A DNA stretch of 64,000 nt from Polaribacter sp. Hel1_85 (GTDB lineage: Bacteria > Bacteroidota > Bacteroidia > Flavobacteriales > Flavobacteriaceae), in the NCBI RefSeq assembly GCF_000766795.1, contig NZ_JPDS01000001.1:625001-689000 (forward strand). Direction: 5' to 3'. The position numbers and the translations under genes were made by a program. This document shows positions 53,096-63,270 of the stretch, one piece after another; position 1 is the stretch's first letter, and the number at the start of each line of letters is the position of its first letter. The notes under the pieces are model-generated. The model ran no database searches and had not been told where the DNA came from. It worked only from the letters and a program-made list of their open reading frames with translations.

Positions 53096-54133
53096 ATGAG
53101 AATAGAAAATGAATTGAAATTAGGTTTTAAAGACGTAATGATTCGTCCAAAAAGATCAACTTTAAAATCGCGTTCGCAAGTAAGTTTAGAAAGAGAATTT
53201 ACTTTTTTACATAGTGATGTAGTTTGGAAGGGAATACCAATTATGGCTGCAAATATGGATACAGTTGGTACTTTTGAAATGGCAAAAGCATTAAGTAAAC
53301 ACGGTCTATTTACTGCAATTCACAAACATTATTCTTTAGAAGAATGGATAAAATTTGCATCTAAAGCTAATAAAAAAACACTTAATAATATTGCAGTTAG
53401 TACAGGAACAGGAAAAGAAGATTCTGAAAAAGTAAAACTAATTTTAGATAAATTTCCTCAAATTAATTTCATTTGTATTGATGTTGCTAACGGATATTCT
53501 GAGCACTTTGTGAATTTTGTACAGAAAATGCGTAAAAATCATCCTAATAAAGTCATTATTGCTGGTAATGTTGTTACTGGTGAAATGGTAGAAGAATTAT
53601 TGTTAGCTGGTGCAGATATTATTAAAGTTGGTATCGGACCAGGTTCAGTTTGCACAACTCGTGTAAAAACAGGAGTTGGTTATCCACAATTATCTGCAAT
53701 TATAGAATGTGCAGATGCTGCTCATGGAATGGCAGGTCAAATTATTTCTGATGGAGGCTGTAAAATTCCAGGTGATCTTTCTAAAGCATTTGGAGGAAGT
53801 GCAGATTTTGTAATGTTAGGCGGAATGCTTGCTGGTCATGAAGAAAGTGGTGGCGAATTGATAGAAAGAAAAGGAGAAAAATTCAAAGCTTTTTATGGTA
53901 TGAGTTCAGAAACTGCTATGAATAAACATTCTGGTGGCGTTGCCAATTATAGAGCTTCTGAAGGAAAAACAGTTGAAGTTCCTTTTAAAGGAAATGTAGA
54001 AGAAACTGTTATTGATATTTTAGGTGGAATTAGATCTACATGTACATATGTTGGAGCAAGTAGATTAAAAGAATTAACCAAAAGAACTACATTTATTAGA
54101 GTTCAAGAACAAGAAAATCAAGTTTATAATTAA
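53096..54133 (+). CDS. guaC: GMP reductase
   Basis: 345 residues from the ATG at 53096 ([19 protein letters not shown]), nine bases inside a longer TTG frame. GMP reductase converts GMP to IMP with NADPH and releases ammonia. The catalytic Cys is in [18 protein letters not shown], and the NADPH/substrate loops are [36 protein letters not shown] and [15 protein letters not shown]. There is no CBS pair, which separates it from IMP dehydrogenase. The stop codon overlaps the start of the following lipoprotein gene by one base (TAATG), so translation is coupled. A TATTTTTG box lies at 53082-53089. Confidence 0.93.
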   Translation: MRIENELKLGFKDVMIRPKRSTLKSRSQVSLEREFTFLHSDVVWKGIPIMAANMDTVGTFEMAKALSKHGLFTAIHKHYSLEEWIKFASKANKKTLNNIAVSTGTGKEDSEKVKLILDKFPQINFICIDVANGYSEHFVNFVQKMRKNHPNKVIIAGNVVTGEMVEELLLAGADIIKVGIGPGSVCTTRVKTGVGYPQLSAIIECADAAHGMAGQIISDGGCKIPGDLSKAFGGSADFVMLGGMLAGHEESGGELIERKGEKFKAFYGMSSETAMNKHSGGVANYRASEGKTVEVPFKGNVEETVIDILGGIRSTCTYVGASRLKELTKRTTFIRVQEQENQVYN

Positions 54134-55269
54134 TGAAAAACGCATACTTAATTCCTTTTTTATTTTTTCTTTTAATTTCGGTTTCATGTAAAAAAGAAAT
54201 TGTAAAAAATAATCATATTACAACTTCAAAAAGTAGTATTAAATACGCTAAAGGTTTTGATATTATTGAAGAAAACGGAACTAAAAAGTTAATTATAAAA
54301 ACTGCATATCAAAATTCTGAGGATTCTTTTGAATACATCATTAAGAAAAAAGTTGGTTCAAATATCAAAAAAATTGAATCATCAATAATTTCAACTCCAA
54401 TAGAAAAGATAGTAGTAACTTCAACTACTCATATACCTATGGTTGAGTTGTTAAATGAAGAAACTTCTATTGTTGGTTTTCCATATGCTAAGTATGTTTC
54501 TTCAGAAAAAACAAGACAATTAATTGATGAAGGAAGAATTAAAGAAATTGGAAAAGAAAGCTCTTTAAATACAGAGATTCTTTTAGACTTACAGCCAGAA
54601 TTGGTTGTTGGTTATAGTGTAACGTCTGCAGATAAAAGCTTAACAACAATTAAAAAAGCTGGAATTAATGTAATTTATAATGGAGATTGGTTAGAAGAAA
54701 CTCCTTTAGGAAGAGCAGAATGGATTAAGTTTTTTGGTGTTTTATTTGATAAAGAAAAACAAGCAGACAGTATTTTTAAAGTGATAGAAACTAATTATTT
54801 GTCAGCAAAAAAAATTGCCTTAAACTCTAATAAAAAACCTTCAATTCTTTCTGGTGCTATAATGAGTAAAGACATTTGGAATTTACCTGCTGGAGAAAGT
54901 TTTGTTGCTCAATTTTTAAAAGATGCAAATGTTAATTATCTATGGAAAGATACTAAGGGAAAAGGCAGTTTGTCGTTAAGTTTTGAAAGTGTTTTTGATA
55001 AAGGAGAAAAGGCAGATTTTTGGATTGCTCCTGGGTATTTTTCTACAAAAAAACAAATGTTAAAAAGTAATGAATTATTTTCAAAATTTAAAGCTTTTCA
55101 AAATGATGGTATTTATACACCATCCACCAAAAAAGGAAAAACTGGTGGCGTAATTTATTATGAATTAGCACCAACAAGACCCGATTTAGTTTTAAAAGAT
55201 ATCATAAAAATCACAAACCCTGATTTGTTACCAAATTATGAATTCACTTTTTTTGAAAAAATGAAGTAA
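54133..55269 (+). CDS. ABC transporter substrate-binding lipoprotein, BtuF-like
   Basis: 378 residues. The signal ends in LISVSCKK, a lipobox with Cys19. The mature domain is the FhuD/BtuF fold: RIVVTSTTHIPMVELLNEETSIVGFP, LDLQPELVVGYSVTS, the long connecting helix (about 190-225), and FVAQFLKDANVNYLWKDTKGKG with its C-terminal lobe. Linkage to a B12 riboswitch and BtuB-like receptor makes cobalamin the likely ligand, though iron siderophore binders share the fold. No permease or ATPase is adjacent. Confidence 0.85.
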   Translation: MKNAYLIPFLFFLLISVSCKKEIVKNNHITTSKSSIKYAKGFDIIEENGTKKLIIKTAYQNSEDSFEYIIKKKVGSNIKKIESSIISTPIEKIVVTSTTHIPMVELLNEETSIVGFPYAKYVSSEKTRQLIDEGRIKEIGKESSLNTEILLDLQPELVVGYSVTSADKSLTTIKKAGINVIYNGDWLEETPLGRAEWIKFFGVLFDKEKQADSIFKVIETNYLSAKKIALNSNKKPSILSGAIMSKDIWNLPAGESFVAQFLKDANVNYLWKDTKGKGSLSLSFESVFDKGEKADFWIAPGYFSTKKQMLKSNELFSKFKAFQNDGIYTPSTKKGKTGGVIYYELAPTRPDLVLKDIIKITNPDLLPNYEFTFFEKMK

Positions 55270-55272
55270 ATT

Positions 55273-55965
55273 TTAATTTGTTTTAGCAAATTTAAATGCT
55301 ACAGTAGCATGAATTTCTGTTGTATCAAAAACAGGAACAGTAACATCTTTTTGTTGTATTAATAATGGAATTTCTGTACACCCTAAAATAATACCTTCTG
55401 CCCCATTTTTAATCAACCTATTTATAATTTTTATATATTTTTCCTTAGAATCAGAATTTATAAAACCTGTAGAAAGTTCATCATAAATAACGTTATGGAT
55501 TATTTCTCTTTCTTCTAATTCAGGAATCATTGTTTCTATACCAAAAGAGGTTAAAATATCTTTAAAGAAATCTTTTTCCATTGTGTATTTAGTTCCTAAT
55601 AAAGCAACTTTTGTAAGCTTCTTTTCTAAAATATTTTTAGCAGTTGCCTCTGCAATATGAATTACAGGAATATTTACCACATTTCTAACAGCATCAATAC
55701 ATAAATGCATTGTGTTAGCACAAATAACAATACACTTTGCGCCAGCATTTTCTAAGTTTTTACCAGCTTCTGCCATTATTTCGTCTAACAAATCCCATCT
55801 ACTTTCTTTTTGAAGTTTAGCTATTTGGCCAAAATCAAAAGAATTAATTACAACTTCTGCAGAATGAGGTTTTCCTAAATTACTAGCATTTAATTGGTTT
55901 AAAATTCTGTAATATAAAATGGTAGATTCTGGAGTAATTCCTCCTATTAAACCAATTTTTTTCAT
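55273..55965 (-). CDS. Aspartate/glutamate racemase family protein
   Basis: 230 residues from the ATG at 55965 (MKKIGLIGGITPEST); an alternative ATG nine bases upstream cannot be excluded. The two catalytic cysteines of the cofactor-independent racemase family are in CIVICANTMHLC (N-terminal) and GIILGCTEIPLL (C-terminal). The VINSFDFG block is aspartate-racemase-like. It interconverts D- and L-amino acids; D-Asp or D-Glu supply for cell wall is plausible. The 3' end faces the lipoprotein gene with a 3-bp gap. Confidence 0.9.
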   Translation of the reverse strand: MKKIGLIGGITPESTILYYRILNQLNASNLGKPHSAEVVINSFDFGQIAKLQKESRWDLLDEIMAEAGKNLENAGAKCIVICANTMHLCIDAVRNVVNIPVIHIAEATAKNILEKKLTKVALLGTKYTMEKDFFKDILTSFGIETMIPELEEREIIHNVIYDELSTGFINSDSKEKYIKIINRLIKNGAEGIILGCTEIPLLIQQKDVTVPVFDTTEIHATVAFKFAKTN

Positions 55966-55982
55966 AGCATACATTTTAAAAA

Positions 55983-58730
55983 TTAAAACAATTTAGTTTG
56001 ATTTTCATCATCTATCTTCTTCTGTTCTGCTTTCTTTTTTGCAATTGATTTTTGTAAAGCTATTTTTGCTTTTTCTTCAGCAGAAAGTTCTTCTAAAACA
56101 GGTTTTTTAGTTTCAACTTTTGGTAAATCTATTGGTAATTTATCCTCTATAACTTCTTCGTCAACAACTTCTACTTCTTCAACTTTTTCTTCTTCTGGTT
56201 CATCATAAGGTAAAGATTCTAATAAATTAACATTCTTTATTTTTTCTGTAGTAAGTTGATTTCCTTGTGCTTTAATTCCTTTAACTGCAATAAATTCTTC
56301 TAAGTTTACTTTTTCATTTTCTAAACTTCTTTTAGAATATTGAATTTCTGCAATAGGTCTATAATCTGTAGCTATAATTTCTAATTTAGATTTAGGATGT
56401 TCAGAAATAAAAACTTCTTCTTTTTCTGGCGTTTCAATTAAAAAACGTTTAATGTAGTAACGTTCTTTTTCACCATCAAAATAGATTGCTGAAATTGGTT
56501 TATTAGGTTTCCACTTTTCTAAGACAATCATATCATCATCAAAATGCATTGCTAAATCTGGTTTTACTGCTTTAGCTTTTCCACTTTGTGTAATAATCAA
56601 TAATTTATCTTCTGCTCTAAACTCTCCTAATAAATCGCCTCTTTCATCAACATTTAAACGCTGAACAGCATCATCAAACCAAATTTTACGTGGTTTTAAA
56701 GTAGATACTCCTGCAGATTTAAATTCGATAGATTTAATAGAATGTTTTGAAATCAAGTTTCCTCTTACCGCTCTTCCTTTTATAGCTAAATCGGCAAAAT
56801 CAATATCCCATTTTAGCTTTTTAATGCTACCAACAGATCGTAAATGAACGGTTACAACTTCTGCTTCTCCATTTGGATTTGGAGTAAAATACAATACTTT
56901 AGAACTTTTACTTCCGTTTGTTAAATCGTATTCTTTATCTCTAGTTACAGAGGTTACATTAAAACGTTTCATATAAGATGGACCTCTTGCTCCGTCTTTA
57001 TACATAAAATTATAAACTGTTCTTTTATCTTTTTTCTTAAAGATGTCAACATGAATAATATCTTTACCAACAAAAGTTTTAGCATCTATTTTTGTAACCA
57101 TCATTTTACCATCTTTTCTAAAGACAATAATATCGTCAATATCAGAACAATCTGTTACAAATTCGTCTCTTTTTAAAGATGTCCCAATAAATCCTTCTTC
57201 TCTATTTACATAGAGTTTTGCATTGTTCATTGCTACTTTTGATGCAACAATGTCATCAAAAATTCTAATTTCGGTTTTACGTTCTTTTCCTTTACCGTAA
57301 GTATCTTTTAATCGTTTAAAATAAGCAATTGCATATTCTATTAAATTTGCTAAATGATCTTTTACAACAGCAATTTTCTCTTCTAAACCTTCTATAAATT
57401 GCTTTGCTTTGTCAATATCAAATTTTGATATTTTCTTAATTCTAATTTCTGTTAAACGCGTAATATCTTCAACAGTTATTGCTCGTTTTAAATGTTTTAT
57501 ATGTGGTTTTAAACCTTTATCAATGGCTTCAATAACACCTTCCCAAGTTTCTTCTTCTTCAATATCCCGATAAATTCTATTTTCTATAAAAATACGTTCT
57601 AAAGAAGAAAAATGCCACTGCTCTTCTAATTCATTTAATTGAATTTCTAACTCTTTTTTTAACAATTCTACAGTTAAATCTGTTGAGTGTTTTAACATTT
57701 CAGAAACCCCTACAAAAACAGGTTTATTGTCTTCAATTGTGCAAGCTAAAGGAGAAATAGATGTTTCACAATTTGTAAAAGCATACAAAGCATCTATTGA
57801 TTTATCAGGAGAAACATTTGGTGGTAAATGCACTAATATCTCTACTTCTGCAGCTGTATTATCTTCAATCTTTTTGATTTTAATTTTACCTTTATCATTT
57901 GCTTTTAAAATACTATCAATTAAAGAGGAAGTTGTAGTAGAAAATGGAATTTCATTAATTACCAACGTTTTTTTATCTAATTGAGAAATTTTGGCTCTTA
58001 CCCTAACCTTTCCTCCTCTTTTACCATCATTATAATTTGAAAAGTCAGCAATTCCGCCAGTTAAAAAATCTGGAACAATTTTAAAACTTCTACCTTTTAA
58101 ATATTTGATGGAAGCATCAATCAATTCAATAAAATTGTGTGGTAATATTTTTGTTGATAAACCAACTGCAATTCCTTCTGCTCCTTGAGCCAATAATAAT
58201 GGAAATTTTACAGGCAAATCAATAGGCTCTTTTCTTCTCCCATCATAAGAAAGTTTCCATTCTGTAGTTTTTGGATTAAAAACAACATCTAAAGCAAATT
58301 TTGATAATCTTGCTTCAATATATCTAGATGCTGCAGCTCTATCTCCTGTTAAGATATTACCCCAGTTTCCTTGCATATCAATCAACAATTCTTTCTGACC
58401 AATTTGCACCATGGCATCTGCAATAGAAGCATCTCCATGTGGATGATATTGCATTGTATGACCAACAATATTCGCTACTTTATTGTAACGTCCATCATCT
58501 AAATCTTTCATAGAATGCATAATTCTACGTTGTACAGGTTTTAATCCATCTTCTAAAGAAGGTACCGCTCTTTCTAAAATTACATACGAAGCATAATCTA
58601 AAAACCACTCTTTATACATTCCTGTAACTTTAGTAATGGTTTCTACAGAATCTGTCTGATTATCTAGAGAATCTGATTGATTATCTAAATTTGAAAGCTC
58701 TTCTTCGTGTTCGTTTATTTCTTCACTCAT
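55983..58730 (-). CDS. parC: DNA topoisomerase IV subunit A (ParC/GyrA-like)
   Basis: 915 residues. The breakage-reunion domain shows ERAVPSLEDGLKPVQRRIMHSM, YHPHGDASIADAMVQIGQ and the catalytic Tyr137 in AAASRYIEARLSK. A C-terminal pinwheel domain follows and the protein ends with a highly acidic/Lys-rich tail (EEEKVEEVEVVDEEVIEDK). The typical GyrA QRRGGKG box is not evident, and the adjacent parE-type partner supports topoisomerase IV rather than gyrase. It decatenates chromosomes after replication. Confidence 0.92.
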   Translation of the reverse strand: MSEEINEHEEELSNLDNQSDSLDNQTDSVETITKVTGMYKEWFLDYASYVILERAVPSLEDGLKPVQRRIMHSMKDLDDGRYNKVANIVGHTMQYHPHGDASIADAMVQIGQKELLIDMQGNWGNILTGDRAAASRYIEARLSKFALDVVFNPKTTEWKLSYDGRRKEPIDLPVKFPLLLAQGAEGIAVGLSTKILPHNFIELIDASIKYLKGRSFKIVPDFLTGGIADFSNYNDGKRGGKVRVRAKISQLDKKTLVINEIPFSTTTSSLIDSILKANDKGKIKIKKIEDNTAAEVEILVHLPPNVSPDKSIDALYAFTNCETSISPLACTIEDNKPVFVGVSEMLKHSTDLTVELLKKELEIQLNELEEQWHFSSLERIFIENRIYRDIEEEETWEGVIEAIDKGLKPHIKHLKRAITVEDITRLTEIRIKKISKFDIDKAKQFIEGLEEKIAVVKDHLANLIEYAIAYFKRLKDTYGKGKERKTEIRIFDDIVASKVAMNNAKLYVNREEGFIGTSLKRDEFVTDCSDIDDIIVFRKDGKMMVTKIDAKTFVGKDIIHVDIFKKKDKRTVYNFMYKDGARGPSYMKRFNVTSVTRDKEYDLTNGSKSSKVLYFTPNPNGEAEVVTVHLRSVGSIKKLKWDIDFADLAIKGRAVRGNLISKHSIKSIEFKSAGVSTLKPRKIWFDDAVQRLNVDERGDLLGEFRAEDKLLIITQSGKAKAVKPDLAMHFDDDMIVLEKWKPNKPISAIYFDGEKERYYIKRFLIETPEKEEVFISEHPKSKLEIIATDYRPIAEIQYSKRSLENEKVNLEEFIAVKGIKAQGNQLTTEKIKNVNLLESLPYDEPEEEKVEEVEVVDEEVIEDKLPIDLPKVETKKPVLEELSAEEKAKIALQKSIAKKKAEQKKIDDENQTKLF

Positions 58731-58781
58731 TCTTTTTAAACGTTTAATTGTGTAATCGTTTAACTGTGTATTTCTTTATTT

Positions 58782-58916
58782 GGGCGTTCCCTAAAAAGGT
58801 CGGGTTTTACGTTGCAATCTTTTTATTTTGTTCTCGATACAAATTTGTTCATTCTTCACAAATTCACTCGAACTGACAATAAAAAGGATTTCCACTTCAA
58901 TCCCTAACGCAAACCC
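58782..58916. repeat. Structured element S, copy 2, with R2 palindrome in its loop
   Basis: GCGTT (58784-58788) pairs with AACGC (58906-58910). AATC-TTTTT-ATT (58816-58827) pairs with AAT-AAAAA-G-GATT (58878-58890) with one bulged G, the same bulge position as the C in copy 1 read from the other strand. The loop carries an R2 element (58829-58879): TGTTCTCGATACA and CACTCGAACTGACAA, with AAATTTGT/ACAAATT as inner stem. The element fills most of the 234-bp gap between parC and the small membrane protein gene; no ORF is there. Confidence 0.55.
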
Positions 58917-58964
58917 TGTTTATCAAAATTAAAGATCACAAATTATGATCTCAAATTTTAAAAC

Positions 58965-59165
58965 TTATTCTTTAGGCTCTTTATTTTTAATTTGTAATGA
59001 AATAATAAACAGTGCTCCTGCTAAAACTCCAAAAAATGCACCTGAATTTTTCTTACTAGATAAATTGCTCCAATCTATTTGAAACAGCCAAAACAATAAA
59101 AGCATTGCAAATAAAACAGTAAAAATATTCTTAACTAATTTTGCATTAAACTTCATCTTCGACAT
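58965..59165 (-). CDS. Small two-helix membrane protein
   Basis: 66 residues: basic N-terminus ([13 protein letters not shown]), helix 1 ([15 protein letters not shown]), short loop with [10 protein letters not shown], helix 2 ([16 protein letters not shown]), and a charged tail. I recognise no family. It overlaps the last 20 bp of parE in another frame and lies between parE and parC on the same strand, so it is probably part of that transcript. Confidence 0.6.
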   Translation of the reverse strand: MSKMKFNAKLVKNIFTVLFAMLLLFWLFQIDWSNLSSKKNSGAFFGVLAGALFIISLQIKNKEPKE

Positions 59166-61005
59166 AATCTAACTCAACTTTTAAATTTTCAATGATAAAT
59201 TTCTGTCTATCTGGTGTGTTTTTCCCCATATAAAATTGCAACATCTGTTCTATAGACATTTCTTTGTCTAACATTACAGGATCTAAGCGAATATCATCTC
59301 CAATAAAATGGACAAATTCATTCGGAGAAATTTCACCCAAACCTTTAAATCGAGTTATTTCTGGTTTTCCTCTTAGTTTACTTATAGCTATTCTTTTTTC
59401 TTCATCAGAATAACAATAAAAAGTTTGCTTCTTATTTCTAACTCTAAACAAAGGAGTTTCTAAAATATATAAGTGCCCTTCTTTTATCAATTCTGGGAAA
59501 AACTGTAAGAAAAAAGTAATTAATAACAAACGAATGTGCATCCCATCAACATCTGCATCAGTTGCAATTACAATATTATTATATCTTAAATCTTCCAAAC
59601 CATCTTCAATATTTAAAGCTGCTTGCAATAAATTAAATTCTTCATTTTCATACACTATCTTCTTACTCAAACCATAAGAATTTAAAGGTTTTCCTTTTAA
59701 ACTAAAAACGGCTTGTGTATTTACATTTCTAGATTTTGTAATAGAACCAGAAGCAGAATCTCCCTCAGTAATAAACAAGGTTGTTTCTAAGTAATTTTCT
59801 TTTTTAATGTCTCCTAAATGAATTCTACAATCTCGTAATTTTTTGTTGTGTAAACTTGCTTTTTTTGCTCTGTCTTTTGCAAGTTTTCGAATTCCAGAAA
59901 GTTCTTTACGTTCTTTTTCTGCTTGTGCAATTTTCTTTTGAAGTCTATCTGCAACATCAGTATTTCTGTGTAAAAAATTATCAAGTTTTGTTTTTACAAA
60001 ATCGTTTATGTAAGTTCTTACAGTTGGTAACTCACCTCCCATATCTGTAGAACCTAATTTTGTTTTTGTTTGACTTTCAAAAACAGGTTCCATAACTTTT
60101 ATAGCAATGGCAGAAATTATCGATTTTCTAATATCAGATGCCTCAAAACTTTTCCCATAAAACTCACGAATCGTTTTTACAATAGCTTCTCTAAATGCAG
60201 CTTGATGCGTTCCTCCTTGTGTTGTATGTTGTCCGTTTACAAATGAATGATATTCTTCTGAATATTGTGTTTTACTATGTGTAATTGCGACCTCTATATC
60301 ATCTCCTTTTAAATGAATTATTGGATACAACATATCTTCTTTACTGTTGTTATCTTCCAATAAATCTTTTAAACCGTTTTCAGAAAAGAATTTTTCACCA
60401 TTAAAAATTATGGTTAATCCAGGATTTAGATACACATAATTCTTCAGCATTTTTGCTACATACTCATTTCTGAATTTGTATTTCTTAAAAATACTTTCAT
60501 CAGGAACAAATGAAACTTTAGTTCCTTTTCTTCTAGATGATTCTTCTAAAAACTCTTGATTTTCTAAATTTCCTTGACTAAATTCTGCTGAAGCAGATTT
60601 TCCATCACGTGAAGATTCAACTCTAAAAAAAGACGAAAGTGCATTAACTGCTTTTGTACCTACTCCATTTAAACCTACAGATTTCTTAAATGCTTTAGAG
60701 TCGTATTTACCACCAGTATTCATCTTAGAAACCACGTCAACCACTTTCCCTAAAGGAATTCCACGTCCATAATCTCTAACAATAACTTTGCTTCCTTGTA
60801 TAGAAATTTCGATGGTTTTTCCTGCTCCCATCACATATTCATCAATAGAATTATCTAAAACTTCTTTTACAAGAATGTAAATTCCATCATCTGCAGAAGA
60901 CCCATCTCCTAGTTTTCCAATATACATTCCTGGACGCATTCTAATATGCTCTTTCCAATCTAATGAACGAATATTATCTTCTGTATATTTTGTTTCTTTA
61001 CTCAT
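59146..61005 (-). CDS. parE: DNA topoisomerase IV subunit B (ParE)
   Basis: 619 residues. GHKL ATPase: [42 protein letters not shown]. Transducer domain: [62 protein letters not shown]. It lacks the insertion of some GyrB proteins and is shorter than Gram-negative GyrB, in keeping with ParE. It hydrolyses ATP to drive strand passage with ParC. The 5' end is divergent from lysA. Confidence 0.95.
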   Translation of the reverse strand: MSKETKYTEDNIRSLDWKEHIRMRPGMYIGKLGDGSSADDGIYILVKEVLDNSIDEYVMGAGKTIEISIQGSKVIVRDYGRGIPLGKVVDVVSKMNTGGKYDSKAFKKSVGLNGVGTKAVNALSSFFRVESSRDGKSASAEFSQGNLENQEFLEESSRRKGTKVSFVPDESIFKKYKFRNEYVAKMLKNYVYLNPGLTIIFNGEKFFSENGLKDLLEDNNSKEDMLYPIIHLKGDDIEVAITHSKTQYSEEYHSFVNGQHTTQGGTHQAAFREAIVKTIREFYGKSFEASDIRKSIISAIAIKVMEPVFESQTKTKLGSTDMGGELPTVRTYINDFVKTKLDNFLHRNTDVADRLQKKIAQAEKERKELSGIRKLAKDRAKKASLHNKKLRDCRIHLGDIKKENYLETTLFITEGDSASGSITKSRNVNTQAVFSLKGKPLNSYGLSKKIVYENEEFNLLQAALNIEDGLEDLRYNNIVIATDADVDGMHIRLLLITFFLQFFPELIKEGHLYILETPLFRVRNKKQTFYCYSDEEKRIAISKLRGKPEITRFKGLGEISPNEFVHFIGDDIRLDPVMLDKEMSIEQMLQFYMGKNTPDRQKFIIENLKVELDYVEDEV

Positions 61006-61228
61006 GAAATCTGTTACTATTGTTAGGTTTGAAGCCTTGCTAAAATAGCGCTTAAACAGTTAAAATAAAATAGTCTACATAATTAGTTATTAACATGATT
61101 TCAACCATAAAAAATAGTGATTTCAAGTATAAAAATCACAAAATAAAACAATATGTTATATTTTTTAACAAGTAGTTTTTAAGTCAACAATTTTATTACA
61201 TTTGAAGTCTGAAATAAAACAAGACAAA

Positions 61229-62473
61229 GTGGAAAATACACAATTAGTAGAATTAGCAAATAAATACGGAAGTCCTTTATATGTATATGATACAGATAAA
61301 ATAGAATCTCAATACAACAGATTAACAAACGCTTTTAGTAGTGTTAAAAATTTAAAGTTGAATTATGCTGTAAAAGCACTTTCTAACGTAAATATTTTAA
61401 AATTCTTTAAAAACTTAGGTTCTGGTTTAGATACTGTTTCTTTTCAAGAAGTTCAATTATGTTTAACTACAGGTATAGAGCCTCAAAACATTATTTATAC
61501 ACCAAATGGTGTTTCTTTATCAGAAATTGAAGAAGTTGCTAAATTAGGTGTTCAAATTAATATTGATAACCTTTCTATTTTAGAACAATTTGGACAAAAA
61601 CATCCAAATATTCCTGTTTGTGTGCGTATAAACCCACACATTATGGCAGGTGGGAATTCTAAAATTTCTGTTGGTCATATAGATTCTAAATTCGGAATTT
61701 CAATTCACCAAGTACCTCATATTAAACGTGTTGTAGAAAACACAGGAATGAATATTAACGGAATTCACATGCACACAGGTTCTGATATTTTAGATATCGA
61801 TACTTTTTTACGTGCTTCTGATATTTTGTTTGATGTTGCTAGACAATTTGAAAACATCGATTTTATCGATTTTGGAAGTGGATTTAAAGTACCTTATAAA
61901 GAAGGTGATATTTCTACAGATATTGAGCAATTAGGTGTACAATTATCAGCAAGATTCAATGAATTTTGTGTAGAATATGGAAAAGACATTACTTTAATGT
62001 TTGAACCAGGTAAATTCTTAGTTTCTGAAGCGGGTTCTTTTTTAGCAAAAGTTAATGTTGTAAAACAAACCACTTCTACTGTTTTTGCACACGTAGATTC
62101 TGGTTTTAATCATTTAGTAAGACCAATGATGTATGATTCTTATCACCACATTACAAATGCTTCTAATCCTAATGGAAGAGATAGATATTATTCTGTAGTA
62201 GGTTATATTTGTGAAACAGATACATTTGCATCAAACAGAAGAATTGCAGAAATCTCTGAAGAAGATATTTTACGTTTCCATAATGCAGGTGCTTATTGTT
62301 TTTCAATGGCTTCTAACTATAACTCTCGTTATTTACCAGCAGAAGTTATGGTACATAAAGGAAAAGATTATGTTATTAGAAAAAGACAAACCATAGAAGA
62401 TATTTTAAACAATCAAGAAACTATTGATTTTTCTGAAAGCAAACCAGCTTCAAAAGAAAAAGTAAAAGCTTAA
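61229..62473 (+). CDS. lysA: Diaminopimelate decarboxylase LysA
   Basis: 414 residues from GTG at 61229 (read as M-ENTQLVELANKYGSPLYVYD), which I prefer because the family starts here; a TTG at 61202 gives nine more residues but overlaps a TACATTTG promoter-like box (61197-61204). Fold III PLP enzyme: the Lys is in LNYAVKALSNVNIL, with HMHTGSDI, FEPGKFLVSEAG, and the CETDTFA active-site segment. It converts meso-diaminopimelate to lysine. Monocistronic, ended by a strong terminator. Confidence 0.95.
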   Translation: MENTQLVELANKYGSPLYVYDTDKIESQYNRLTNAFSSVKNLKLNYAVKALSNVNILKFFKNLGSGLDTVSFQEVQLCLTTGIEPQNIIYTPNGVSLSEIEEVAKLGVQINIDNLSILEQFGQKHPNIPVCVRINPHIMAGGNSKISVGHIDSKFGISIHQVPHIKRVVENTGMNINGIHMHTGSDILDIDTFLRASDILFDVARQFENIDFIDFGSGFKVPYKEGDISTDIEQLGVQLSARFNEFCVEYGKDITLMFEPGKFLVSEAGSFLAKVNVVKQTTSTVFAHVDSGFNHLVRPMMYDSYHHITNASNPNGRDRYYSVVGYICETDTFASNRRIAEISEEDILRFHNAGAYCFSMASNYNSRYLPAEVMVHKGKDYVIRKRQTIEDILNNQETIDFSESKPASKEKVKA

Positions 62474-62496
62474 AATAAGCAAAATACAAACTAGTA

Positions 62497-62538
62497 AATC
62501 CATCAAAAAAAGCTTATTTTTTTGATGGATTTTTTTTT
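62497..62538 (+). terminator. Terminator of lysA
   Basis: Fifteen-bp inverted repeat AATCCATCAAAAAAA / TTTTTTTGATGGATT (62497-62511 and 62517-62531) with a T-tract after it. A spurious upstream start of the next gene lies inside it. Confidence 0.88.
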
Positions 62539-62572
62539 ACTTTTACTTACGGAACAAAAACAATTTATAAAA

Positions 62573-63184
62573 ATGAAAATATTAGGTATAGGAAGTAATT
62601 ACGTAACTGATTTAAAAGATATTGAAGAAAAAAAGAAAGGTAAAAAATTCATTTTTTCGAAACCAGAATCTAGTTTAGCTGTTAATTGTGATGTTGAATA
62701 TCCAAGTAGCATTACTAACGAATTAATTTACGAAGTTGAATTAGTAGTTAAAATAGGGAAAGAAGGAAAAAACATCTCTAAAGAAGAGGCTAATTCTTAC
62801 ATTTCTGAAATTGCTGTTGGTATAGATTATACAGCAAAAGATATTCTTGGTAAAGCAAGAGAAACTAAGCATCCTTGGGAGTTTGCAAAAGGTTTTGATG
62901 GTGCTGCACCTATTTCTAGTTTTAAACCTGTTTCTGATTATAATTTAGGTGATATTGATTTCGACTTAAAAATTAACGGAGAAGAAAAACAAAAAAGTAA
63001 TACAGCTTACATGACTAACGATTTTGCTGACATTATTGTTTTTATTTCTGAATATATGACCTTACAACCTGGAGATTTAATTTTTACAGGAACTCCTGCT
63101 TTGGGTAAAGGAGAAATTTTTAAAGGAGATCAATTACAATGTTCTGTAAACGGGGAGTTGTTATTAGATTTTAAAATGATATAA
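62573..63184 (+). CDS. Fumarylacetoacetate hydrolase family protein
   Basis: 203 residues from the ATG at 62573 (MKILGIGSNYVTDL); longer frames begin inside the lysA terminator and are rejected. The FAH fold shows the E-x-E metal pair in YEVELVVKIGKE, GIDYTAKDI, WEFAKGFDGAAPIS, and the C-terminal LQPGDLIFTGTPALG. Members hydrolyse C-C bonds of acylpyruvates or related diketo acids; the exact substrate (for example acylpyruvate) is not decided. Monocistronic, followed by an R3 palindrome. Confidence 0.9.
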   Translation: MKILGIGSNYVTDLKDIEEKKKGKKFIFSKPESSLAVNCDVEYPSSITNELIYEVELVVKIGKEGKNISKEEANSYISEIAVGIDYTAKDILGKARETKHPWEFAKGFDGAAPISSFKPVSDYNLGDIDFDLKINGEEKQKSNTAYMTNDFADIIVFISEYMTLQPGDLIFTGTPALGKGEIFKGDQLQCSVNGELLLDFKMI

Positions 63185-63245
63185 TTGTCAGTTCTAACGC
63201 AGTTAAGATTTTTTTTTAAGTTTTCTACTGCGTTCAACCTGACAA
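63185..63245. repeat. REP-like palindrome (family R3), copy 1
   Basis: Outer arms TTGTCAG / CTGACAA (63185-63191 and 63239-63245) and inner arms AACGCAGT / ACTGCGTT (63196-63203 and 63227-63234) surrounding a poly-T loop, just after the FAH-family stop codon. It resembles the GCGCAGTCGA palindromes spread through Flavobacteriaceae genomes. Confidence 0.6.
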
Positions 63246-63270
63246 ATATTAAGCTATAAAAACTTTTTTG

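Noticed and set aside
62522..62572. Upstream start of the FAH-family gene
   Set aside because: It lies inside the lysA terminator hairpin and encodes low-complexity FFLLLL; ATG 62573 opens the conserved MKILGIG.
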